Assembly: GCA_020629335.1 (NCBI GenBank)
Contig: JAHDDN010000139.1
Coordinates: 1-11,692, forward strand
Direction of reading: 5' to 3'
Origin: Chitinophagales bacterium
Lineage (GTDB): Bacteria; Bacteroidota; Bacteroidia; Chitinophagales; UBA2359
DNA length: 11,692 nt
Shown in pieces: positions 1 through 6,094 of this stretch (position 1 is the stretch's first letter; the number at the start of each line of letters is the position of its first letter). The position numbers and the translations under genes were made by a program. A model generated the notes under the pieces. It saw only the letters and a list, made by a program, of their open reading frames with translations, searched no databases and had not been told where the DNA came from.

Positions 1-1
1 A

Positions 2-121
2 TACCCAACTTCTTTTATAGAACCATCAAAAGTGGCAGAAGACTAAGTCTATTGGTGTCCTGACTGCCAAGCTGAGATCCTAATTGACAACCTAAAAGTC
101 GAGCTTTTTGATGAAGATTGA
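2..121 (+). pseudogene. Possible decayed tail of a zinc-ribbon-like gene, cut by the window edge
   Basis: Reading frame 2 gives protein-like sequence on both sides of an in-frame TAA at 44-46. Before it the translation reads YPTSFIEPSKVAED; after it VYWCPDCQAEILIDNL, then KVELFDED and a TGA at 119-121. The CPDC pair is the kind of knuckle found in zinc ribbons, and the acidic tail looks like a natural C-terminus. There is no start codon between the two stops, so the downstream half cannot be an independent gene. Either the real gene ends at 46 and the rest is decayed extension, or the whole is a pseudogene, or the TAA is a sequencing error. The family is not recognised and the upstream part lies outside the window. 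Confidence 0.35.
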
Positions 122-176
122 AACTTTAAAAATCTCAATACCCACTACCCATGACTCTGTACTCAAAAAAAGCGTG

Positions 177-307
177 AGGGATGGAAGTGGTATGTGGCGT
201 CGTGAACCCCCTTACGGAACTTAGTGCTGCGCAGGCTCCAATAAGAGACAAGCAGCACTTAGTGGAGTAGGGGGTGAACAGCCACATAAGAACGGACAGC
301 CCGACCC
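177..307 (+). repeat. Structured intergenic repeat, copy 1 (131 nt)
   Basis: This copy shares a perfect 25-nt left end (177-201, beginning AGGGATGGAAGTGG) and a perfect 28-nt right end (280-307, ending CAGCCCGACCC) with a second copy at 5664-5799 in the opposite orientation. The 78-nt middle is an imperfect hairpin: ATGTGGC near 192 faces GCCACAT at 281, the CCCCC at 207-211 faces GGGGG at 270-274, and ACTTAGTGCTGC faces GCAGCACTTAGT. It carries no convincing gene. I recall similar 'GGGTCGGGCTGTCC' words between genes in other Bacteroidota, but cannot verify that here. It could act as folded RNA, as a MITE-like element or as a REP-type DNA palindrome. Confidence 0.75.
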
Positions 308-610
308 GAAGGGACACGCCATCAAATAAATATCAATTACTATTTTTAAAATATCAATATAACATTACTAATTGTTCGATTTTTAAGTGACAGATAAGAA
401 CATTCCCTTCAGAATTATTCACATAAAAATTAGCCGTTTTATCATTACTAATTCAATAAATTTGCGTCTACAAAATGTACTACAATTTTTGTAATTAATT
501 TACAACTGAAAAGAAAATATGAACACCCAACTCCAATCTTTTTTTATTCCTTTCTACATCTCTCACACACTTACATTCAATATTAATATAATCACTTTAA
601 ATAATAAATT
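308..610. other. AT-rich leader region without a gene
   Basis: About 300 nt separate the repeat copy from the first intact gene. The stretch is strongly AT-rich and has no long open frame on either strand. Apart from a promoter-like match (437-464) and a loose inverted pair TACAAAA/TTTTGTA at 469-493, I see nothing that can be named. It probably holds the promoter and the 5' untranslated region of the downstream operon. Confidence 0.6.
437..464 (+). promoter_or_regulatory. Candidate Bacteroidota-type promoter for the OmpA operon
   Basis: TAAATTTG at 457-464 matches the TAnnTTTG -7 consensus known for Bacteroidota housekeeping sigma factors. A TTT at 437-439, about 17 nt upstream, is a weak stand-in for the usual TTG -33 element. 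Transcription would begin near 470 and leave an untranslated leader of about 140 nt before the start codon at 611. In DNA this AT-rich a match can arise by chance. Confidence 0.3.
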
Positions 611-1891
611 ATGAGAAGTCCAATAACATGGTTAATTATAGCACTTGTTTGGGCTGTTATCGGTATATTTTTTTATTGGAGCACCTGTCCCCTTTGTGCG
701 GTAGGAGGTGTTGCCACTAAAAGTGTACTGCCTCTATTAGTAGAGGATGGCAGCAAAAGAGTCGCTTATGCAGCTAATGATAATTTGCTATTCGGACTTT
801 CCAACAATAACCCCATTATGTCTGATGAGGTTAAGGGAGAGTATAAAGATGTCGCAGATTATATGAAAGCGAATCCTAAGAAGAATATTACTTTGACAGG
901 ATTATACAAAAACACAGAGAAGAATACTACTTCTTTTAAAGATCTGGGATTAGCCAGAGCTGATGCCCTTAAGAAATATATGGTTGGCCTTGGCGTTCCT
1001 GCCGCTAGTATCTTAACAGCTTCTGCAGTTAATAATGGCCTAAACTTAACGGATGGCGACAAAAAAGTCGTAAGTGCCATGAATTATAAGTTTGGTGCTG
1101 TAGCTGTTCCAGAACCTGTTAAAACAACTACAGGAGCCAGTCTGAATATTGCTGATGGAGGTACATTCAAATCAGGTTCTCCTACAGAAAATATTTTATT
1201 CGCTAAAAATGGTTTTGAATACAAAAAACCACTTCCTAAAACCGTTGCTAAGGCATATGACGAAACAGCCGATTACTTGAAAAAGAATCCTAAGCGTTCG
1301 ATTAAAGTCGTAGGTTTATATGGTAAAGAGGAGAAGAATACCAGTTTATTACCTAACCTTGGTTTAGCCAGAGCTAATAATGTAAAGCGTTATCTTTTAG
1401 GTAAAGGAGTAGCGGCTAAGCAAATCGAAACCAAAGGAGAGATAAGCAGTTCTTTGACTTTTAAAAATAACGAATGGGTTGGCCCAATGCGATATGAATT
1501 CTTCAATACACCAGCTACTAACAATCGTTTAGCAGAGATTGAAAAATCATTAAAAGCGAAGCCTTTAGTACTCTACTTTGCAACTGGTAAAGACGAATTA
1601 GTACTGAGTAAAAACCAAAGACAGTATTTCGCAGATTTAATCTATTATATGGATCAAAAGCCAACAGCTAAAGTCATCTCTACTGGACATACGGATAGCG
1701 TAGGTAAAAGAGCTTCTAATGTCGCTTTAGGACAAGGAAGAGCTGATTTCGTAAAAGATTACCTCGTCCGTAATGGCGCAGCTGTGAAACTTATATCTAC
1801 TGCTTCTAAAGGCCCAGACAAACCAATTGCTTCTAATGAAACAAAGGAAGGAAGGGCTAAAAACAGAAGAGTAGAAATATCTGTCAAGTAG
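611..1891 (+). CDS. Membrane-anchored protein with three OmpA-like modules
   Basis: This 426-residue protein begins with a short basic N-terminus and a hydrophobic segment (about residues 5-23) followed by STCPLC, so it is probably anchored in a membrane with the rest in the periplasm. The last module (about 317-426) is a canonical OmpA C-terminal peptidoglycan-binding domain: YFATGKDEL, GHTDSVG at 359-365, LGQGRA at 373-378, and an NRRVE ending at 418-422. D362 and R377 sit where the family binds meso-diaminopimelate. Two earlier modules (about 58-163 and 194-297) follow the same plan, with LLFGLSNN/ILFAKNGF, a GLY strand, LGLARA and KKYMVGLGV/KRYLLGKGV, but lack the GHTD motif. They are probably structural or bind something else. 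The next gene starts 62 nt downstream with no terminator between, so the two probably form an operon. I recall this OmpA plus coiled-coil pairing from other Bacteroidota. The AT-rich leader lacks a Shine-Dalgarno sequence, as is normal for the phylum. Confidence 0.93.
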   Translation: MRSPITWLIIALVWAVIGIFFYWSTCPLCAVGGVATKSVLPLLVEDGSKRVAYAANDNLLFGLSNNNPIMSDEVKGEYKDVADYMKANPKKNITLTGLYKNTEKNTTSFKDLGLARADALKKYMVGLGVPAASILTASAVNNGLNLTDGDKKVVSAMNYKFGAVAVPEPVKTTTGASLNIADGGTFKSGSPTENILFAKNGFEYKKPLPKTVAKAYDETADYLKKNPKRSIKVVGLYGKEEKNTSLLPNLGLARANNVKRYLLGKGVAAKQIETKGEISSSLTFKNNEWVGPMRYEFFNTPATNNRLAEIEKSLKAKPLVLYFATGKDELVLSKNQRQYFADLIYYMDQKPTAKVISTGHTDSVGKRASNVALGQGRADFVKDYLVRNGAAVKLISTASKGPDKPIASNETKEGRAKNRRVEISVK

Positions 1892-1953
1892 TCGAATAAT
1901 ATTAATGTTCGCTACTTAAGTAAATAAATTAATAAAAACTAAAAATATATAAT

Positions 1954-4900
1954 ATGTTTGATTTTTGTGGACTTTTTCCGTGGTTATGGATGATCCCTAT
2001 GCTTCTATTCGGAGGTATTATCGGATGGCTTTTAAGAAATGGAAGAATCAAGGAATTACTAGGAATTATTGACGGTAAAGATCGTGATTATGGTCAATTA
2101 AAAGGAGATTACGATGGTACTGTCTCCAATTATAATTCCCTCCAAGGTAGATACAAAACACTCGAAGAAAGCGAAAGCTCTTTGAAAATTGCAAGAGACG
2201 ATTGGAAATCAAAATATGAAGGTTTAGATGTTAGATATAATGACTTAGATCTAGCTAAAACAAGCCTTTTCAATGAATATGGTTCTTATAAAACCGATGC
2301 TGAAAATAGAATCACCACTCACAAAGCAGAAACAGCTGATTGGAAGAAAAAGTATGAGGATATTTTCGCTAAGCATAAAGGATGTGATGTTAAAATCGGT
2401 GATTTAGAAAAAGCGAATGCTAAACTAAAAGCAGATTGGGAAAAGGATAAAAAAGACCTAGCCGCTAAATTAGCAGATGCTAAAGCAAGATTAGCCAGCA
2501 CTGAAAAGAATGCTTTAGAATTAGATGCTAATCTAAATAAAAGTAAAACTGCTTACGGCGATTTAGATGTGAAGTACCAAGCACTATTAAAAGAAAAAGA
2601 TAGCGTACAATTAAACTTCAACAGCCTAACAACAGAAAAGCAAGGCTTAATGGCTAATTTTGATAGCCTCAAATTATCTGCTGATAATCAACAAAAAGAT
2701 GCTTCGGCTAAATTAGCAGCTTTAGAAGATGAACTAGCTAAACTAAGAGCCCAATTAAAAGCAGCTCAAGAACAAAATACTAAGTTATCTTCTAACAATA
2801 ACGATCTGTCTGCTAAGGTAAAAGCTTTAGAGGAAGAAATCGCTAAAATAAAAGCAGCTTACCAAGAGAAAGAAGACCGATGGGATGCTATCTTAAAGTC
2901 TGCTCAGAAAGAAAAAGAAGATTTAGTAGCACAATTGCAAGCAGAGGAAAAAGCGCACCAAAAAGATAATGCGGATTGGGTAGCTAAATTACAAGCGGCT
3001 AAAGATGCACATACTAAAGATAATACTGATTGGACAGCTAAATTAGCGGCAGCAGTTGCAGCTCATAAAAAAGATAATACTGATTGGATCGCCAAATTAG
3101 GTGCTGCTAAAGATGCTCACTCTAAAGATAATACAGATTGGGAAGCGAAGTTCAAAGCAGAACAAAATGCGCACAATAAAGATAATGCAGATTGGGATGC
3201 TAAGTACAAAGAACTAATGGCTAAGTACCAAGAAGTTGAGCCAGCATTGAAGAAAGCTTTAGCCGATAATGATAAACTGAAAAAAGATATTCAGCAAATC
3301 CAAGTGGAGGCTAAAAAGGTCATCGCTGAATGGGAAAGCAAATACAATATCTTATTAGGTAAATACAACACCAGCGAAAAAGCACTCAAAGCAGCTTTGG
3401 CTGAATTGGAAGAATTAAGAGCGAAAGTCGAAGCACTTACGATAGAGAAAGAACAAGAAGTCGGAAATCTTCAAGGAATGTACAACTCAGTACTCCTGAA
3501 ATTCAATAACCGACAAATGGAAGTCCTAAGCTTAAAAGATAAGCAACGTAATGATAACGACGAGTGGGAATTCAAATACAAACAATTACTAGAGAAATTC
3601 AGCGCCTTAGAAGGACAGTTGAAGACAGCCGAGGCGAATAACAATAATCTCAATGCTCAATTAGAAAACGGTTCTGAATGGGAAGCTAAATACAACGAAT
3701 TACTAGCTAAGTTCAACGCCTTAGATGGTCAGTTAAAAGCAGCTGAGATGAATAACAATAATCTCAATGCTAAACTGAACAAAGTTGAAGGAGCCGCTCA
3801 GGGTATGTTTAATGAATGGGATGGTCGTTACAAAATCCTCTTGGAAAAAATGAACGACGCCAAGATCAATAGCAATGCCTTGAATTTACATAATACTAAA
3901 TTAACAGCGCAAAATGCAAGCATCACTGCAGAAGCCAAAAAGGTCATCGCTGAATGGGAAAGCAAATACAACGAATTATTATCGAAATTCAATAGTAGTG
4001 AATCGAAATTGAAAGCTTTAGAGGCTGATATCGACAGACTCCAAAGTACAAGTAAAGATAATAATGCAGCAGTAAGTGAATGGACTAATAAATACAATGT
4101 ATTAGTAGGCAAGTTCAATAGTAGCGAAAATGCACTAAGAGATGCTCAAGCAGCTCAGAATAGATTGACTGGCGAATGGCAAACTAAGTACAATAACCTT
4201 TTAGCGGACTTTAAGAAAAACGAACAAGCGCTACAAGAGGCAGCTATAGCGAATGAGAGAATAGCCAGCGATTGGGATAATAAGTACAATATGCTAATGG
4301 TGAAGTACAATGGCGCCGAAAGCAAATTGAACGAATTTGAAAATAGTCAAAAACAACTCACGCTGAATCTAAGAAATTGTGAAAGCAATTCTCAAAAATC
4401 AGCCGCTGAATGGGAAAGCAAGTATAACTTACTACAAGGCAACTTCAAGGAAGCAAAAGCAAACTTTGACCAAGCATACAGTAGTTTACAAAAAATGACA
4501 ACGAATTATAACCGTATCCAAATAGGAGGCAAAACAGCCATCTCTGAATGGGAAAAACGGTATAATATGTTATTAGCAAGATATAACGATAGCGAAGCGA
4601 AACTCAAAAGCATGAGCGCCCCTAAAGCGCCTGCCAAAGAAGATAAGTCGAAAGACGCAACCTTAGCACGTATCAAGGAAAAAGCGAAAAATATCGACTT
4701 CGGAAGAATCGGTACCGCTTCAGCAGATAGCAAAGACGATCTCAAAAAGATCAAAGGCGTAGGCCCATTCATTGAAGAAAAACTCAATGCGCTCGGCATC
4801 TACACCTTCAAGCAAGTAGCCAACTTCAACGATAAAGACGAAGATTTGGTTAATGATGCGATCGAATTCTTCCCAGGACGTGTCAAACGAGACGAATGGG

Positions 4901-5283
4901 CTAAACAAGCAGCCGCCCTCATGAGAGGAGAGGTTTATTCACCAGAAGCAGCGAAGCCTAAAGAAAAGCCTGCCAAGAAAGATAAATCTAAAGACGCAAC
5001 CTTAGCACGTATCAAAGAGAAAGCGAAAAATATCGATTTCGGCAGAATTGGTGTCGCCTCAGCAGATACTAAAGATGACCTTCAGAAAATTAAAGGCATC
5101 GGGCCATTCATCGAAGAGAAGATAAATGCCTTAGGCATCTACACCTTCAAGCAAGTAGGCAACTTCAATCCTGAAGACATAGATAAAGTGAATGACGCAA
5201 TCGAGTTCTTCCCAGGCCGTATCAAACGAGACGACTGGGTAACTCAAGCCAAGCAATTACACAAAGATAAGTACGAGAAATAA
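1954..5283 (+). CDS. Membrane-anchored giant coiled-coil protein with twin C-terminal helix-hairpin-helix domains
   Basis: The protein has 1109 residues. Residues 7-27 form one hydrophobic helix (LFPWLWMIPMLLFGGIIGWL) followed by RNGRIK; by the positive-inside rule the remainder would lie in the cytoplasm. Residues about 35-890 are a nearly unbroken, Lys/Glu/Ala/Asn-rich coiled coil with two repeat systems: five 18-residue units (334-423) and about ten W-x-x-K-Y units (459-887). The C-terminus is a duplicated unit (897-1009 and 1010-1109), each with a KDATLARIKEKAKNIDFGRIG lead-in and a DDL-KIKG(V/I)GPFIEEK-NALGIYTFKQV helix-hairpin-helix ending FFPGR(V/I)KRD-W. That HhH type resembles the non-catalytic domain often labelled 'flap endonuclease-1-like H3TH'; such GxG hairpins contact DNA backbone or protein. 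No nuclease residues or ATPase motifs are visible, so it is not an SMC protein or an enzyme. With the OmpA partner upstream, an envelope-to-DNA tether is a reasonable inference. Confidence 0.93.
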   Translation: MFDFCGLFPWLWMIPMLLFGGIIGWLLRNGRIKELLGIIDGKDRDYGQLKGDYDGTVSNYNSLQGRYKTLEESESSLKIARDDWKSKYEGLDVRYNDLDLAKTSLFNEYGSYKTDAENRITTHKAETADWKKKYEDIFAKHKGCDVKIGDLEKANAKLKADWEKDKKDLAAKLADAKARLASTEKNALELDANLNKSKTAYGDLDVKYQALLKEKDSVQLNFNSLTTEKQGLMANFDSLKLSADNQQKDASAKLAALEDELAKLRAQLKAAQEQNTKLSSNNNDLSAKVKALEEEIAKIKAAYQEKEDRWDAILKSAQKEKEDLVAQLQAEEKAHQKDNADWVAKLQAAKDAHTKDNTDWTAKLAAAVAAHKKDNTDWIAKLGAAKDAHSKDNTDWEAKFKAEQNAHNKDNADWDAKYKELMAKYQEVEPALKKALADNDKLKKDIQQIQVEAKKVIAEWESKYNILLGKYNTSEKALKAALAELEELRAKVEALTIEKEQEVGNLQGMYNSVLLKFNNRQMEVLSLKDKQRNDNDEWEFKYKQLLEKFSALEGQLKTAEANNNNLNAQLENGSEWEAKYNELLAKFNALDGQLKAAEMNNNNLNAKLNKVEGAAQGMFNEWDGRYKILLEKMNDAKINSNALNLHNTKLTAQNASITAEAKKVIAEWESKYNELLSKFNSSESKLKALEADIDRLQSTSKDNNAAVSEWTNKYNVLVGKFNSSENALRDAQAAQNRLTGEWQTKYNNLLADFKKNEQALQEAAIANERIASDWDNKYNMLMVKYNGAESKLNEFENSQKQLTLNLRNCESNSQKSAAEWESKYNLLQGNFKEAKANFDQAYSSLQKMTTNYNRIQIGGKTAISEWEKRYNMLLARYNDSEAKLKSMSAPKAPAKEDKSKDATLARIKEKAKNIDFGRIGTASADSKDDLKKIKGVGPFIEEKLNALGIYTFKQVANFNDKDEDLVNDAIEFFPGRVKRDEWAKQAAALMRGEVYSPEAAKPKEKPAKKDKSKDATLARIKEKAKNIDFGRIGVASADTKDDLQKIKGIGPFIEEKINALGIYTFKQVGNFNPEDIDKVNDAIEFFPGRIKRDDWVTQAKQLHKDKYEK
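2953..3222 (+). repeat. Five tandem 54-bp units coding an 18-residue coiled-coil repeat
   Basis: Units start at 2953, 3007, 3061, 3115 and 3169. Each encodes AH-x-KDN-(T/A)-DW-x-AK(L/F/Y) followed by about six variable residues. Eighteen residues equals one heptad plus one hendecad, a spacing compatible with a continuous, slightly unwound coiled coil. The invariant KDN-DW core differs from generic Lys/Glu coils. The units vary at third codon positions, so the array is not a very recent slippage product. Confidence 0.9.
3328..4614 (+). repeat. About ten W-x-x-K-Y coiled-coil repeats
   Basis: From residue 459 to about 887 the protein repeats the motif (E/D)W-x-x-(K/R)Y-x-x-L(L/V/M)-x-(K/x)-(F/Y)N, followed by a variable Leu/Asn/Ala-rich stretch. 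Copies include EWESKYNILL, EWEFKYKQLL, EWEAKYNELL, EWDGRYKILL, EWTNKYNVLV, EWQTKYNNLL, DWDNKYNMLM and EWEKRYNMLL. Spacing varies from about 32 to 46 residues, so this is an irregular repeat. Related motifs (DWKSKYEGL, DWKKKYEDI, DWDAKYKEL) occur earlier in the chain. Regular exposed Trp/Tyr pairs suggest periodic contacts along the rod. Confidence 0.85.
4642..5280 (+). repeat. Tandem duplication of the helix-hairpin-helix unit
   Basis: Unit 1 (4642-4980) and unit 2 (4981-5280) are offset by 339 bp and encode nearly the same ~87 residues, beginning DKSKDATLARIKEK and running through KG(V/I)GPFIEEK and FFPGR(V/I)KRD. A Pro/Lys-rich linker (EAAKPKEKPAKK) joins them. The high protein identity combined with several silent changes points to a duplication held under selection. 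Confidence 0.9.
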
Positions 5284-5307
5284 AATCGTATCATGTCAAA
5301 GAACAAG

Positions 5308-5341
5308 AAAGGGAGTCAGAGTAATCTGATTCCCTTTTTTT
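5308..5341 (+). terminator. Intrinsic terminator after the coiled-coil gene
   Basis: AAAGGGAGTCAGA (5308-5320), a GTAA loop and TCTGATTCCCTTT (5325-5337) form a 13-bp stem with a single G-U pair, running into a T tract to 5341. It lies 24 nt after the stop codon and marks the end of the two-gene operon. Confidence 0.93.
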
Positions 5342-5361
5342 ATTCCCCAATCCGTCCGTAG

Positions 5362-5382
5362 GGACGTTGCACTGCAACGTCC
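5362..5382. repeat. REP-like palindrome
   Basis: GGACGTTGCA (5362-5371), a C, and TGCAACGTCC (5373-5382) form a perfect 10-bp inverted repeat preceded by CCGTAG. I recall near-identical 'GTAGGGACGTTGCA' palindromes scattered between genes in several environmental phyla, consistent with a REP/RAYT-type element. No matching transposase gene is in this window. Confidence 0.6.
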
Positions 5383-5410
5383 AATCCCAATACCACAACG
5401 TCCAATCCCA
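5375..5410. repeat. Short direct repeat, two 15-bp copies
   Basis: CAACGTCCAATCCCA occurs at 5375-5389 and again at 5396-5410, a period of 21 bp. The first copy overlaps the right arm of the adjacent palindrome, suggesting local slippage or duplication of the palindrome's tail. Confidence 0.8.
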
Positions 5411-5432
5411 TAACAGCTATTATTTCGTTATC

Positions 5433-5544
5433 CAGTTTCTCAGTTATCCAGTTTTTCAGTTTCTTAGTTTTTCAGTTTTTCAGTTATCCAGTTTTTCAGT
5501 TTTTCAGTTTTTCAGTTATCCAGTTTTTCAGTTTCTTAGTTATC
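5433..5544. repeat. 8-bp minisatellite (14 units)
   Basis: Fourteen consecutive 8-nt units follow the pattern (C/T)AGTT followed by TTT, ATC or TCT. The main variants are CAGTTTTT, CAGTTATC and CAGTTTCT, with two units beginning TAGTT. The ATC variant recurs at irregular intervals. The open frame across it translates to FSVFQFLSY-like low-complexity peptide with no sign of being a real gene. Such tracts are prone to slippage. Confidence 0.9.
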
Positions 5545-5591
5545 CCATTCATCCGTTCATAATTCATTGTTCATAGTTAATTTGGGGCTTC

Positions 5592-5666
5592 CCCATTTCT
5601 AATTTTTCATTGGACCGTAGGGGCGCTACCTATGTGTGCGCCCACGAATGAAAAATTAGAAATGGG
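5592..5666. repeat. Hairpin element with perfect 20-bp arms
   Basis: The arm at 5592-5611 (CCCATTTCTAATTTTTCATT) is the exact reverse complement of 5647-5666. The 35-nt loop contains a second palindrome, GGGCGC at 5621-5626 against GCGCCC at 5638-5643, so the whole could extrude as a long hairpin. The GC-rich core in AT-rich arms resembles the 'GTAGGGGCGC...GCGCCC' intergenic words I recall from Bacteroidota. Its last three bases overlap the neighbouring structured repeat. Confidence 0.8.
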
Positions 5667-5799
5667 TCGGGCTGTCCGTTCTTATGTGGCTATGTGCTCG
5701 CTACTACGCTAAGGCGCACTTGTCTGCCCTGCGGGCCAGCCTACGTCCACCTAAGCTCCGTAAGCCATCACATAGACGCCACATACCACTTCCATCCCT
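5664..5799 (-). repeat. Structured intergenic repeat, copy 2 (136 nt, inverted)
   Basis: On the minus strand this copy begins with the same 25 nt and ends with the same 28 nt as the copy at 177-307. The 83-nt middle has diverged but keeps CTTACGGA, CTTAG, AGGCT, AGACAAG and AGTAG blocks. Its outer arms are TATGTG/CACATA instead of the CCCC/GGGG pairing of copy 1, so pairing is kept although sequence is not. The two copies face each other around the OmpA/coiled-coil operon. Confidence 0.75.
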
Positions 5800-5804
5800 A
5801 AGCC
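5796..5804. repeat. Left target-site duplication of the MITE
   Basis: CCCTAAGCC immediately precedes the left terminal inverted repeat and is repeated exactly after the right one. The four bases CCCT are also the last four bases of the structured repeat copy 2, so the element inserted at that repeat's edge. Confidence 0.7.
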
Positions 5805-6094
5805 ATAGGGTGTTCAAAATATCGTTAATAAGTTGCGACTCTGCATTTGTTAATCAAAAGATGTTTATGGCGCAAGTCTTTTTGATTGGTGCCGATCGAA
5901 GAACATAATTTGTAAGATGAACTTTTTGATTGATGACAGCACTACGGTAAGTCTTTTTGACTTACAAGACCGATAAGCTTGCCATTGGTCAAGAAAAACA
6001 AACTGAAGACTCAGCAGGCACAAGTGAAAAACACTTGCGCTATAAGTTTAATGACATGAGTCGCACAAAACAAACGATATTTGAAACACCCTAT
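5805..6094. mobile_element. 290-bp MITE-like element with terminal inverted repeats
   Basis: The element starts ATAGGGTGTT and ends AACACCCTAT. The outer 22 bp of each end match at 20 positions and similarity continues to a shared GCGACTC about 37 bp in. It is bounded by identical 9-bp sequences, CCCTAAGCC at 5796-5804 and 6095-6103, as expected of a target-site duplication. It has no transposase gene. The interior is itself palindromic: GGCGCAAGTC-TTTTT-GATTGGTGCC near 5859 mirrors GGCACAAGTG-AAAAA-CACTTGCGCT near 6017, and GTAAGTC-TTTTT-GACTTAC lies between. It would need a transposase supplied elsewhere. The length of the duplication fits several DDE families, so no family is assigned. Confidence 0.75.

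Noticed and set aside
135..317. 60-codon open frame on the minus strand
   Set aside because: It coincides with structured repeat copy 1; the other copy does not preserve the frame because of length differences in the middle.
469..493. TACAAAA/TTTTGTA inverted pair upstream of the operon
   Set aside because: Only 7 bp of AT-rich symmetry with an 11-nt spacer; too weak to call an operator.
1913..1922. TACTTAAGTA palindrome between the two operon genes
   Set aside because: A 10-bp AT-rich palindrome is expected by chance here; no T tract or stable stem follows, so it was not called an operator or terminator.
2319..4908. Several 60-97 codon minus-strand frames
   Set aside because: All lie opposite the coiled-coil gene and give Leu/Ser/Phe-rich translations typical of the antisense of Lys/Glu/Asn-rich coding sequence.
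1954..5283. SMC-type ATPase or flap nuclease
   Set aside because: There is no Walker A or B motif, no hinge, and no acidic catalytic residues near the HhH units; only the coiled coil and HhH architecture are shared.
5433..5544. CRISPR array
   Set aside because: Units are 8 bp and contiguous, with no spacers and no cas genes.
5367..5576. 69-codon open frame on the plus strand
   Set aside because: It is the translation of the palindrome tail and the 8-bp minisatellite, giving low-complexity Phe/Ser/Gln peptide; it overlaps repeats throughout.
5684..5908. 74-codon open frame on the plus strand
   Set aside because: It runs across the structured repeat into the MITE, so its sequence is a by-product of two unrelated non-coding elements.
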